A stretch of 6,277 bases of DNA from Desulfoprunum sp. (GCA_030696435.1 JAUYSF010000049.1:1-6277); one strand, 5' to 3'. Numbered from the stretch's first letter, positions 1 to 5,281 are shown. Numbers and translations: made by a program. Notes: generated by a model not told the origin, from the sequence alone.

Positions 1-36
1 AAGGCACTAGATCAGTGGCTGGCAGCAGGCCTGTAA
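1..36 (+). CDS. Possible C-terminal end of an unidentified plus-strand gene (partial)
   Basis: Frame 1 reads KALDQWLAAGL and then a TAA stop at 34-36. The peptide looks like an ordinary amphipathic protein C-terminus, but eleven codons are too few to name a family or to prove that the frame is coding. If it is real, the gene enters from the left edge and is convergent with the minus-strand genes to its right. No hairpin terminator follows the stop. The same frame stays open from 37 to 228 after the TAA, so a broken or recoded longer gene cannot be excluded. The identification is inference only. Confidence 0.3.
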   Translation, partial: KALDQWLAAGL

Positions 37-354
37 ACGAACAGTGAGAATTTAAAACCGATACCCAAAAGAACCGATCATTGCATATTTTCGGGCAAGG
101 GATGCACTGCGCACTACCGGGTAAAAAAACAGCCGGACGAGAGGATACGGTTGAATATTCAGTCCCTTGGAACAGCTGCCGGAAAAACGGGGAAGATCCT
201 TGAAGAAACGATTTTTCAGATGGGCCAGTGACTCGTGCTGGAGGCAAAAAGCGTAAAACCCGCCTTCGCCTTGCCGGCAGATATGATACTTCGGGGACTG
301 CGATGAGAGAGGATGCCCCAGGGACTGGATCTCTGAACCGCAACGGTGAACCGT
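37..354. other. Unassigned region with two codon-aligned antisense open frames
   Basis: No gene with a normal start can be placed here. On the minus strand, the frame of the small gene at 355-609 continues past its TGA stop for 100 codons, to a TAA at 52-54. It has no ATG, GTG or TTG near its beginning, and its product would hold four cysteines and an aromatic-rich tail (for example GGFYAFCLQHESLAHLKNRF). On the plus strand, the exactly codon-aligned frame is open from 37 to 228 and ends at TGA 229-231; its product would be basic (for example LNIQSLGTAAGKTGKILEET) and its first usable start is TTG at 151. A second minus-strand frame is also open throughout. The region could be a decayed gene, a gene with a rare start, or non-coding DNA with few stops. 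A 14-bp near-perfect palindrome at 342-355 (AACGGT-GA-ACCGTT) touches the stop of the neighbouring gene. I recognise no family in any frame. Confidence 0.3.
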
Positions 355-609
355 TCAGATATCCATAGCCCAGTCAGGGATATGGTGTAGGATATAATCC
401 TGCACGGCCTCTTTCAACTCGCCCTTGGCAACGGGGCCAACAGCCTCGACAAGCTCATCATAATCAAACCAGCATAATTCGCGATCTTCATGATTATAAA
501 TGGTAAGAATGCGCTTATCTGGATTCTGGATGTCCTCCTCTTCCTGGATAGCCGCAACAATCCGCCGTGCGTCCTGAAGACTGAGGAATTTCAGCTGTTC
601 TTCGCTCAT
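355..609 (-). CDS. Small acidic protein of unknown function
   Basis: An 84-residue protein starting MSEEQLKFLSLQDARRI and ending HHIPDWAMDI. I do not recognise a family. It is rich in Asp and Glu, has no signal peptide or membrane segment, and is probably cytoplasmic. It looks like short helices (residues about 10-25 and 62-77) around a central stretch with strand-like character (about 33-48, RILTIYNHEDRELCWFDYDE). A GGTGA sequence (minus strand, plus coordinates 616-620) six bases before the ATG is a modest ribosome binding site, and no in-frame upstream ATG competes. The gene follows rpmB in the same direction, but an intrinsic terminator lies between them, ending only about 14 bases before this start. 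Expression would therefore need read-through or a promoter inside the short gap. The same frame continues for 100 codons beyond the TGA stop. I am fairly sure it is coding; the function is unknown. Confidence 0.75.
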   Translation of the reverse strand: MSEEQLKFLSLQDARRIVAAIQEEEDIQNPDKRILTIYNHEDRELCWFDYDELVEAVGPVAKGELKEAVQDYILHHIPDWAMDI

Positions 610-615
610 ATGTCA

Positions 616-661
616 TCACCATAAAAGAAAAAAGGCGAGTTGGGGGAAACCCACTCGCCTC
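616..661 (-). terminator. Intrinsic terminator after rpmB, directly before the small gene
   Basis: The arms AGGCGAG (633-639) and CTCGCCT (654-660) pair perfectly. Inside them TGGG (641-644) and CCCA (650-653) extend the stem past a bulged T. On the minus strand the hairpin is followed by TTTTTTCTTTTAT, a good U-tract (plus 621-632). On the plus strand it is followed by CTTAGAAAAAAA, so it works only in the minus direction. It lies 25 bases past the rpmB stop and should end that transcript. Because the next minus-strand gene starts at 609, the U-tract almost reaches that gene's ribosome binding site (616-620), which suggests partial read-through or attenuation. Confidence 0.85.
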
Positions 662-685
662 TTAGAAAAAAACGTGTAAAATTGA

Positions 686-880
686 TTAAGCAGGTTTTAC
701 GACAGCACCGGAACGGATGCAGCGGGTACATACCCTCGTTCGATGGGTACTACCGTTTGCCGTAACCATCCGGACTCTCTTCAAATTCGGCAACCAACGA
801 CGTCTGGTCTTATTATGTGCGTGAGAGACGTTGTTTCCGACTTCCGGACCTTTTCCACAAATCTGACATACCTTGGCCAT
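686..880 (-). CDS. rpmB: 50S ribosomal protein L28 (bL28), zinc-ribbon form
   Basis: This 64-residue protein is a structural component of the large ribosomal subunit. The family is recognisable from the opening [25 protein letters not shown] segment (residues 1-25), the RRRWLPNL core (26-33), the RVRMV strand and the closing [14 protein letters not shown]. Two CXXC pairs, CQIC near residues 5-8 and CTRC near 52-55, form the zinc-binding set of the so-called C+ version of L28. Length matches short bacterial L28 proteins. The start is fixed by AAGGAG (plus coordinates 889-894) eight bases before the ATG. An intrinsic terminator follows the stop. It is divergently oriented from the radical SAM gene, with 280 bp between the two starts. 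The identification is firm. Confidence 0.97.
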   Translation of the reverse strand: MAKVCQICGKGPEVGNNVSHAHNKTRRRWLPNLKRVRMVTANGSTHRTRVCTRCIRSGAVVKPA

Positions 881-1160
881 TTTAAAATCTCCTTATATCC
901 TGTCTCACTGCAGCGCGTTTTCTGCACTGCTCTATCTTGGAGACGATTTGAAGTACCAGTGTTGAACTTACCTTTTCAGAATCAATTCTATTACTTTCTT
1001 TTCCACACAATAGCAAGATTTTTTCAGCAGATTTTTCCTCAGCTACCTCTTAAAATCACGTGGACCTTGCAATACATGGCCCAGTTAATATAGTGCAAAA
1101 GAAGGGGTATCCGCTGGATACTTTCTCGATATTCTGCCAATTCTCATTACCATAACGCCC
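881..1160. promoter_or_regulatory. Divergent intergenic region between rpmB and the radical SAM gene
   Basis: I find no credible gene in these 280 bp; the open frames are short and unlike proteins. The region must hold the promoter for rpmB on the minus strand and probably one for the radical SAM gene on the plus strand. On the minus side, TAGAAT (plus 985-990) resembles a -10 box and overlaps a short palindrome AGAAT-CA-ATTCT (978-989), but I see no convincing -35 at proper spacing. An imperfect tandem duplication, AGCAAGATTTTTTC then AGCAGATTTTTCC, occupies 1012-1038. The rpmB leader would be long (about 100 bases) if the -10 candidate is right. I recognise no known ribosomal-protein leader structure. 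Confidence 0.4.
1067..1094 (+). promoter_or_regulatory. Candidate sigma-70 promoter for the radical SAM gene
   Basis: TTGCAA (1067-1072) and TATAGT (1089-1094) are separated by 16 bases. The -35 box matches four of six consensus positions and the -10 box five of six. Transcription would begin near 1101, leaving a leader of about 60 bases before the ATG at 1161. This is a by-eye match in fairly AT-rich DNA and could be chance. Confidence 0.35.
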
Positions 1161-2066
1161 ATGCCCTTCGAACAACCGACAATCCGTCCACCGAGTGAGT
1201 GGCGCAGTGGCCTTATCCGGGTCACCAGGGGCTGCAACTGGAATCGCTGCCGCTTCTGCGGCATATATCCGCATCTTGCCGAGCCCGGCTTCTCCATCCG
1301 CCCGTTGACCGATATTTTTCATGACATTGATTTTCTCAGCCTGCGCAGGCCAGAGACCGAAGCCATCTTTCTCGGTGATGCCGATCCACTTCAGGCCGGA
1401 CCGGCAACACTCATTGCCATAGCAAACTATCTCTACAAGGTTTTTCCCCTGCAAAGACTTACCTGCTATGCCAGGGCCTCAACCTTGAAAAAGATCGGCA
1501 GGGCGACAATAGCAGAACTTGCTGCCGCAGGGCTCAACCGTATCCACCTGGGTCTTGAATCAGGGAATGATGAAATTCTGCGCTATCAGCGTAAGGGCCA
1601 GAGTGCAAAAATGGTCCGTGAGGTCGCAGGATGGCTCAGGGAGGTCGGGGTAGAACTCTCTGTCTATGTTCTTCTCGGTCTGGGCGGGGAAAGGCTTTGG
1701 CAAAACCATATTCTGGCCACAGCGGAATTGCTCAATGACATTACACCTGAATTCATCCGTCTGCGCCGACTCTGGCTCTTTCCACCCTCGTTCTCCGGTC
1801 CGGGTTGCCCTCTGCTTGATGAGGCAGCAAGTGGCCGGTTCATGCCACAGACAGCTGAAGGGACTGTCCTTGAGCTGCAACTTCTTTTGCAAAATCTTAA
1901 GGCAGAAGGATCCTTTCTTACCTGCGACCATGAGAACAACTATATCAAGATCGAGGGTATGCTCCAGGCCGATCTCAAACGTATGAACGATCAGGTTGGA
2001 GCATTTCTTGCCCAACCAACCGAGGTAAAAGAGGCCCATTACCTGGAAATTGACGCCAGAATCTGA
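1161..2066 (+). CDS. Radical SAM protein of unknown substrate
   Basis: A 301-residue soluble enzyme. The cluster-binding motif is GCNWNRCRFC (Cys25, Cys30, Cys33; spacing CX4CX2C), which holds the 4Fe-4S cluster that cleaves S-adenosylmethionine. The preceding TIRPPSEW...LIRVTRG segment and the spacing are typical of an uncharacterised anaerobic radical SAM family that usually reads RPPSEA...CSxNxCxFC. Further core marks are IFLGDADPL (69-77), RIHLGLESGNDEILR (127-141), the LLGLGGE turn (171-177), and a C-terminal DHENNYIKIEGML (256-268) that matches the family's usual H-x-x-N ... G-x-L ending. There is no B12-binding or extra C-terminal cluster domain. The start is the first ATG giving the conserved N-terminus; no clear Shine-Dalgarno precedes it, and the frame is closed upstream by a TAA at 1086-1088. 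The substrate cannot be told from sequence. The family call is secure; a role in cofactor metabolism would be a guess. Confidence 0.9.
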   Translation: MPFEQPTIRPPSEWRSGLIRVTRGCNWNRCRFCGIYPHLAEPGFSIRPLTDIFHDIDFLSLRRPETEAIFLGDADPLQAGPATLIAIANYLYKVFPLQRLTCYARASTLKKIGRATIAELAAAGLNRIHLGLESGNDEILRYQRKGQSAKMVREVAGWLREVGVELSVYVLLGLGGERLWQNHILATAELLNDITPEFIRLRRLWLFPPSFSGPGCPLLDEAASGRFMPQTAEGTVLELQLLLQNLKAEGSFLTCDHENNYIKIEGMLQADLKRMNDQVGAFLAQPTEVKEAHYLEIDARI

Positions 2067-2307
2067 TCCGGGCCGGTTACCCGATCGCTGCAGGAACAAT
2101 GACTATGTATGCCATTCTTGCGCCGTTAGAAGACGACTGAAGAGCAAACTGGGCCAACACATCCGTTTGTTTCAGCCAATGCCATCATTTCTATCATCTC
2201 TCAACCGAGATTGCCTTTCCCTTTTTTCATTGTAATCAATAATGTTACATGGTAGCAAAGATTGTTTATTTCATCACTATTCCTAGCTTTATCACCATAG
2301 ATATCTC
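2067..2307. promoter_or_regulatory. Intergenic region upstream of resB
   Basis: These 241 bp separate the radical SAM gene from the cytochrome maturation genes. I see no strong terminator; the best short stem (CGGG...CCCG near 2069-2083) lacks a T-tract. The right-hand third is AT-rich and is the likely site of the resB promoter, although no -35/-10 pair with good spacing stands out. It contains the inverted repeat listed separately. A 13-codon ORF at 2099-2140 preceded by AGGA is present, but nothing else supports it. Confidence 0.35.
2231..2249. promoter_or_regulatory. Inverted repeat, possible operator upstream of resB
   Basis: TGTAA (2231-2235) and TTACA (2245-2249) are perfect inverted arms nine bases apart, 59 bases before the resB ATG, within an AT-rich segment suited to a promoter. 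The arms and spacing do not match the consensus I know for FNR (TTGAT-N4-ATCAA) or Rex, so I assign no regulator. Five-base arms can arise by chance in AT-rich DNA. Confidence 0.25.
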
Positions 2308-3633
2308 ATGAAAAATACGAATCAGCTCTGGACTTTTTTCGCCTCTGTACGACTTGCCATTTTTACCCTCTGTGCCCTGTCACTGACATCAATCATCGGC
2401 ACTATTATCCCGCAAGGCGAATCGTTTTCCCGTCGTATCGACGTGTATAATCCCGTTTTCGCCAAATTCCTGATGGTCCTGGATATCCCCAACATGTATA
2501 GCTCATGGTGGTTTCTTGGCCTGCTCGGTATTTTATGCGCCAACCTGATTATCTGCAGTATCGACCGTTTTCCCATATCCTGGCGGCTAATCACCGCAGA
2601 TCAACTCGCTCTGTCCCCTGAAAGAATCGGTCGTTTGGATCACCAGGAGAGCTGGAGCCTGAATGCTTCCTTGTCAGAAACCGCCCAGTCTTTGCGAGAA
2701 AGGCTCGACAAGGCCGGTTGGCAGACATCGATTCGCGAAAACACTGCTGGTCTTTTGATCTTTTCTCAGAAAGGCGCATGGTCACGACTGGGGGTCTACC
2801 TAGTCCACCTCTCGATTCTACTCATCTTCGTCGGCGCGGTTATCGGCAATTTTCTCGGTTTCAAGGGCTCCGTCATGATTCCCGAAACTGAAAGCACAGA
2901 CAAGGTCTTTGCCTCTGGCAGTGCCCAGCCCCTCGATCTCGGTTTTGAAATACGCTGCGATGCGTTTGATATCGAATTTTATCCAAACGGTATGCCAAAA
3001 GAATACCGCTCTCGCCTGACGGTTCGGGAAAAAGGTAAAGATGTTCGCCAGGAAGATATTGAGGTGAATAAGCCCCTGTCCTATAAGGGAATTACCTTTT
3101 ATCAATCCAGTTACGAAGGTTATAAAGATTTTCTCCTGAAATTCACCGACCCCACGGACCGGACGACAAAAACCTTTAAAGCCCTCTACCAGCAGGAAAG
3201 CACTTGGCCTGAGAAGAGTCTTCGCTTTGGTGTCATCAATGCTGAAACAAAGGGCAATCAGATTTTTCGCACCAAGATTTGGCTGCAGGATAAAACCCAG
3301 CAGCCCTCCATCTTCTGGCTGGAGACGGGTAAGGAAACCGAGATCAAGATACAGGGAAAGACTTTTCTCCTCTCGGCCAAGCAAATGTATGCAACCGGCT
3401 TGCAGGTGGCAAAAGATCCAGGCGTGTGGCTCGTTTATAGCGGTTGCGTTATGATGCTCGTGGGTCTCTACGTGGCCTTCTTTCTCTCGCATAGACGAGT
3501 CTGGCTCATTCTCAGACAGGATGCCGATAATGCGACTACCGTGCTGCTGGCCGCTTCGGCCAACAAGAATAAAACGGGTTTTACCAGCATCTTTGCCCAA
3601 CTCAATGAGCTGCTGCGTGCCAGCAAAGGATAA
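2308..3633 (+). CDS. resB: Cytochrome c biogenesis protein ResB (Ccs1)
   Basis: A 441-residue membrane protein that partners with the WWD protein downstream in System II cytochrome c maturation, where the pair delivers heme across the membrane and ligates it to CXXCH apocytochromes. It begins with the family's LWTFFASVRLAIF and SIIGTIIPQGE (residues 7-38, first membrane helix), then a second helix near 67-84, a third near 161-184 containing His167 (a conserved family histidine expected to lie near heme), a large extracytoplasmic domain (about 185-370) with the typical VNKPLSYKGITFYQSSYEG (253-271), and a fourth helix (about 373-393) followed by the conserved SHRRVW (394-399). Length is normal for deltaproteobacterial ResB. 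A TAG at 2284-2286 closes the frame upstream, so ATG 2308 is the only sensible start although its Shine-Dalgarno is weak. The gene for its partner starts 106 bp after its stop. Confidence 0.95.
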   Translation: MKNTNQLWTFFASVRLAIFTLCALSLTSIIGTIIPQGESFSRRIDVYNPVFAKFLMVLDIPNMYSSWWFLGLLGILCANLIICSIDRFPISWRLITADQLALSPERIGRLDHQESWSLNASLSETAQSLRERLDKAGWQTSIRENTAGLLIFSQKGAWSRLGVYLVHLSILLIFVGAVIGNFLGFKGSVMIPETESTDKVFASGSAQPLDLGFEIRCDAFDIEFYPNGMPKEYRSRLTVREKGKDVRQEDIEVNKPLSYKGITFYQSSYEGYKDFLLKFTDPTDRTTKTFKALYQQESTWPEKSLRFGVINAETKGNQIFRTKIWLQDKTQQPSIFWLETGKETEIKIQGKTFLLSAKQMYATGLQVAKDPGVWLVYSGCVMMLVGLYVAFFLSHRRVWLILRQDADNATTVLLAASANKNKTGFTSIFAQLNELLRASKG

Positions 3634-3639
3634 ACACTG

Positions 3640-3743
3640 ATGCATTTCATCCAACACCACCTTGAAGAAAGAGATCAAAAATGACATCACGCACGGATCA
3701 GTTTTCCTCTTTCGGCCTTCAGAATACACGGAGTTTTCCATGA
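3640..3743 (+). other. Two overlapping micro-ORFs bridging resB and ccsA
   Basis: A 14-codon ORF (3640-3684, MHFIQHHLEERDQK) starts seven bases after the resB stop, with AAGGA (3626-3630) nine bases before its ATG. Its TGA overlaps the ATG of a 20-codon ORF (3681-3743, MTSRTDQFSSFGLQNTRSFP), and that ORF's TGA overlaps the ccsA ATG at 3740. Both junctions are ATGA. This layout would let ribosomes pass from resB to ccsA by translational coupling. The peptides resemble nothing I know, and the arrangement may be coincidental. Confidence 0.3.
3730..3733 (+). promoter_or_regulatory. Ribosome binding site deciding the ccsA start
   Basis: GGAG lies six bases before the ATG at 3740. The same frame could begin 26 codons earlier at TTG 3662, but that site has no comparable Shine-Dalgarno and would add a polar stretch before the first membrane helix. 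The ATG is therefore preferred. Confidence 0.8.
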
Positions 3744-4594
3744 CCAGCTCACAACTTCTTGGCATTACGACTTTTACCTACCTCCTTGCAACACTCCTCT
3801 ATGTTTTTATCATTATTTTCAAGGCATATCGGCTGTATCTTCTGGCTGTTACCACGACGGTGATCGCCTTTCTGATCCAGACCGGGGGGATTGGCTTGCG
3901 CTGGTTTGAGTCCTACGGCATGGGTATCGGGCACGCCCCTCTGACCAACATGTACGAGTCGGTTGTCTTTTTTGCCTGGACCATTGCCCTGCTCTATCTG
4001 GTCATGGAATGGAAATTCAAGACCAGAATCCTAGGCCTTTTTGCCGTACCCTTTGCCTCCCTCGCCATGGCCTACGCCTCATTTTCCTCAGAAATCAGCA
4101 AAGAAATCACACCTCTGGTACCGGCCCTGCAATCCAATTGGCTCATAGCCCATGTCATTACCTGTTTTGTCGGCTATGCCGCCTTTGCAGTCGCCGCCGG
4201 AATGGGTATCATGTACCTCCTCAAGGCCTCAAACAGTAACCCCGATGCAGTGGACAAATCCACTGTCACCGGCACCCTCTCGGTACTCCCGAACATTGAA
4301 GATCTCATCCACAAGACCATGCTCTTCGGTTTTATCTGGCTCACTGCCGGGATTATTACCGGGGCAGTCTGGGCCAATTCAGCCTGGGGGACTTACTGGA
4401 GCTGGGACCCAAAGGAGACCTGGTCTCTTATTACCTGGTTTGTCTATGCCATCACCCTTCATGCCCGATATACCAGGGGATGGGCCGGAAAACGCCTGGC
4501 CTGGCTGGCTATTCTCGGGCTTCTCTCTGTAATATTCACCTATTACGGTGTTAATTTTCTGCTGTCGGGATTACACAGTTACGGTTCCAATTGA
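3740..4594 (+). CDS. ccsA: Cytochrome c biogenesis protein CcsA/CcsB (ResC-type WWD heme handling protein)
   Basis: A 284-residue polytopic membrane protein of the heme-handling family (called CcsA, CcsB or ResC depending on the naming scheme). With ResB it forms the System II cytochrome c synthase. The signature is the tryptophan-rich WWD segment WGTYWSWDPKETWSLITW (residues 216-233), the extracytoplasmic heme-presenting loop. Candidate heme-ligand or channel histidines are His138 (LIAHVITCFVGYA), His241 (LHARYTRGW) and His279 (GLHSYG at the C-terminus); HAPLTNMYES (65-74) is another conserved family element. Hydrophobic helices lie near 6-26, 34-52, 75-92, 98-115, 134-160, 194-212, 228-242, 252-275. 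Length is typical of the stand-alone protein, not the fused CcsBA form. The start at ATG 3740 rests on the GGAG six bases upstream. It is almost certainly co-transcribed with resB. No terminator follows it, so transcripts may run into the cytochrome gene. Confidence 0.95.
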   Translation: MTSSQLLGITTFTYLLATLLYVFIIIFKAYRLYLLAVTTTVIAFLIQTGGIGLRWFESYGMGIGHAPLTNMYESVVFFAWTIALLYLVMEWKFKTRILGLFAVPFASLAMAYASFSSEISKEITPLVPALQSNWLIAHVITCFVGYAAFAVAAGMGIMYLLKASNSNPDAVDKSTVTGTLSVLPNIEDLIHKTMLFGFIWLTAGIITGAVWANSAWGTYWSWDPKETWSLITWFVYAITLHARYTRGWAGKRLAWLAILGLLSVIFTYYGVNFLLSGLHSYGSN

Positions 4595-4642
4595 GTACGG
4601 AAAATATCTCCATCTCTAACAGGGATAAATAGTATTGCTTAT

Positions 4643-4671
4643 TTGACAAGGCAAAGAAAAAAAAGTAGAAA
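4643..4671 (+). promoter_or_regulatory. Candidate sigma-70 promoter for the tetraheme cytochrome gene
   Basis: A perfect TTGACA -35 box (4643-4648) is followed after exactly 17 bases by TAGAAA (4666-4671), which matches four of six -10 positions. Transcription would begin near 4678, giving a leader of about 55 bases. The TTG of the -35 box is also a possible in-frame start for the cytochrome ORF, but that start would put a lysine- and arginine-rich extension before the signal peptide and is rejected. Confidence 0.5.
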
Positions 4672-4718
4672 GAGGCGTGTGGCAATAATCATATTGCCGA
4701 AAATCATCATCATTAACG

Positions 4719-4724
4719 AAGGGG
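4719..4724 (+). promoter_or_regulatory. Ribosome binding site of the cytochrome gene
   Basis: AAGGGG lies eight bases before the ATG at 4733. It fixes the start at MIRKALVCGA, the beginning of a normal signal peptide, rather than at TTG 4643 or at GTG 4724, which lies within the binding site itself. Confidence 0.8.
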
Positions 4725-4732
4725 TGAATCTT

Positions 4733-5161
4733 ATGATCAGGAAGGCATTGGTATGTGGTGCAGCGGCAGTATTTCTCCTGTGTGGTCTCATAAACACCGG
4801 TTTTGCTGAGGACAAGAAAGGCCCGGAAACAATCACTCTCACTGCAACCGGCAGCGCCAAACCCAAACCTGCCGTATTCCCTCATAAGAAACACCAAGAG
4901 ACCTTAAAATGTACGGATTGCCATCATGGTGCCAAAGATGGCAAACAAGTCCCCTATACCGAAGGTATGGAGATCGGCAAATGTGAATCATGCCATAATG
5001 CAAAAGTACTGGCTGGAAAGACCAAAGGCCCGCTCAAACTCGACACCCTGAAAGGCGCCGGCCATGGCAACTGCCTTGAATGCCATAAAGAAATGGTCAA
5101 AAAAGATCCTGCCCTGAAAGACAAAAAACTCGACAAGTGTACCACCTGTCACGCCAAATAG
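4733..5161 (+). CDS. Periplasmic tetraheme cytochrome c3 (class III cytochrome c)
   Basis: A 142-residue secreted multiheme electron carrier. Residues 1-25 form a signal peptide: basic MIRK, a hydrophobic core, then a likely cleavage after NTGFA before EDKK. The mature part of about 117 residues fits tetraheme cytochrome c3. Four CXXCH heme sites are visible: CTDCH (60-64), CESCH (84-88), CLECH (114-118) and CTTCH (136-140). Four further histidines, His51 and His54 in FPHKKH, His65 directly after the first site (CTDCHH) and His111 in GAGHGNC, are suitable distal ligands, giving four bis-histidine hemes. It is very lysine-rich, as are type I c3 proteins that dock with hydrogenases or formate dehydrogenases and pass electrons to membrane complexes; the partner here is not shown. 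It is a natural client of ResB/CcsA encoded just upstream. It has its own candidate promoter and ends at a strong terminator. The heme count excludes the three-heme c7 subgroup. Confidence 0.93.
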   Translation: MIRKALVCGAAAVFLLCGLINTGFAEDKKGPETITLTATGSAKPKPAVFPHKKHQETLKCTDCHHGAKDGKQVPYTEGMEIGKCESCHNAKVLAGKTKGPLKLDTLKGAGHGNCLECHKEMVKKDPALKDKKLDKCTTCHAK

Positions 5162-5208
5162 GACGCAGGCCGAATACACACACTTTCTGGAATGCATTCA
5201 TCAACGCA

Positions 5209-5250
5209 AAAAGGGCATTTCCTCTTAGAGGAAATGCCCTTTTCCTTTCT
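5209..5250 (+). terminator. Strong intrinsic terminator between the cytochrome gene and glyS (bidirectional in form)
   Basis: AAAAGGGCATTTCCT (5209-5223) pairs perfectly over 15 bases with AGGAAATGCCCTTTT (5229-5243) around a CTTAG loop. On the plus strand the GC-containing stem runs into TTTTCCTTTCT, ending the cytochrome transcript 48 bases after its stop codon. On the minus strand the same hairpin is followed by TTTTTGCG, so it can also terminate glyS, whose stop is at 5282. This is the usual arrangement between convergent genes. Confidence 0.92.
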
Positions 5251-5281
5251 ACTCATCTGGCCAGCAGCTACGCTCAGGTAA

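Noticed and set aside
334..357. SECIS element after the UGA at 355-357
   Set aside because: Only a 6-bp palindrome with a two-base centre sits beside the stop; a stem-loop with a suitable apical loop at the usual distance is not evident by eye. A folding search would be needed to revive the idea.
743..1093. 116-residue plus-strand frame over rpmB and its upstream region
   Set aside because: It is antisense to the clear L28 gene and runs on into AT-rich intergenic DNA with no protein-like pattern.
1560..2099. 179-residue minus-strand open frame opposite the radical SAM gene
   Set aside because: It lies antisense to a gene with clear catalytic motifs and itself shows no family features.
2099..2140. 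13-codon ORF with AGGA before it, downstream of the radical SAM gene
   Set aside because: It is too short and lacks any regulatory pattern such as repeated codons or an adjoining terminator hairpin.
2050..2235. 61-residue plus-strand frame overlapping the end of the radical SAM gene
   Set aside because: It overlaps the confirmed C-terminus in another phase, has no ribosome binding site, and its composition is not protein-like.
3662..3739. Longer CcsA starting at TTG 3662
   Set aside because: The 26 extra residues are polar and unlike the family N-terminus, and the ATG at 3740 has GGAG at ideal spacing while the TTG does not.
2818..3765. 315-residue minus-strand open frame opposite resB and ccsA
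   Set aside because: It is the shadow of two well-supported membrane protein genes; its product has no recognisable motif.
4152..4532. 126-residue plus-strand frame inside ccsA
   Set aside because: It is out of phase with the WWD-containing frame and is a proline- and serine-rich by-product of it.
4643..4732. Longer cytochrome starting at TTG 4643
   Set aside because: The extension is basic and would precede a complete signal peptide. The TTG lies inside a perfect TTGACA -35 box, and ATG 4733 has AAGGGG eight bases before it.
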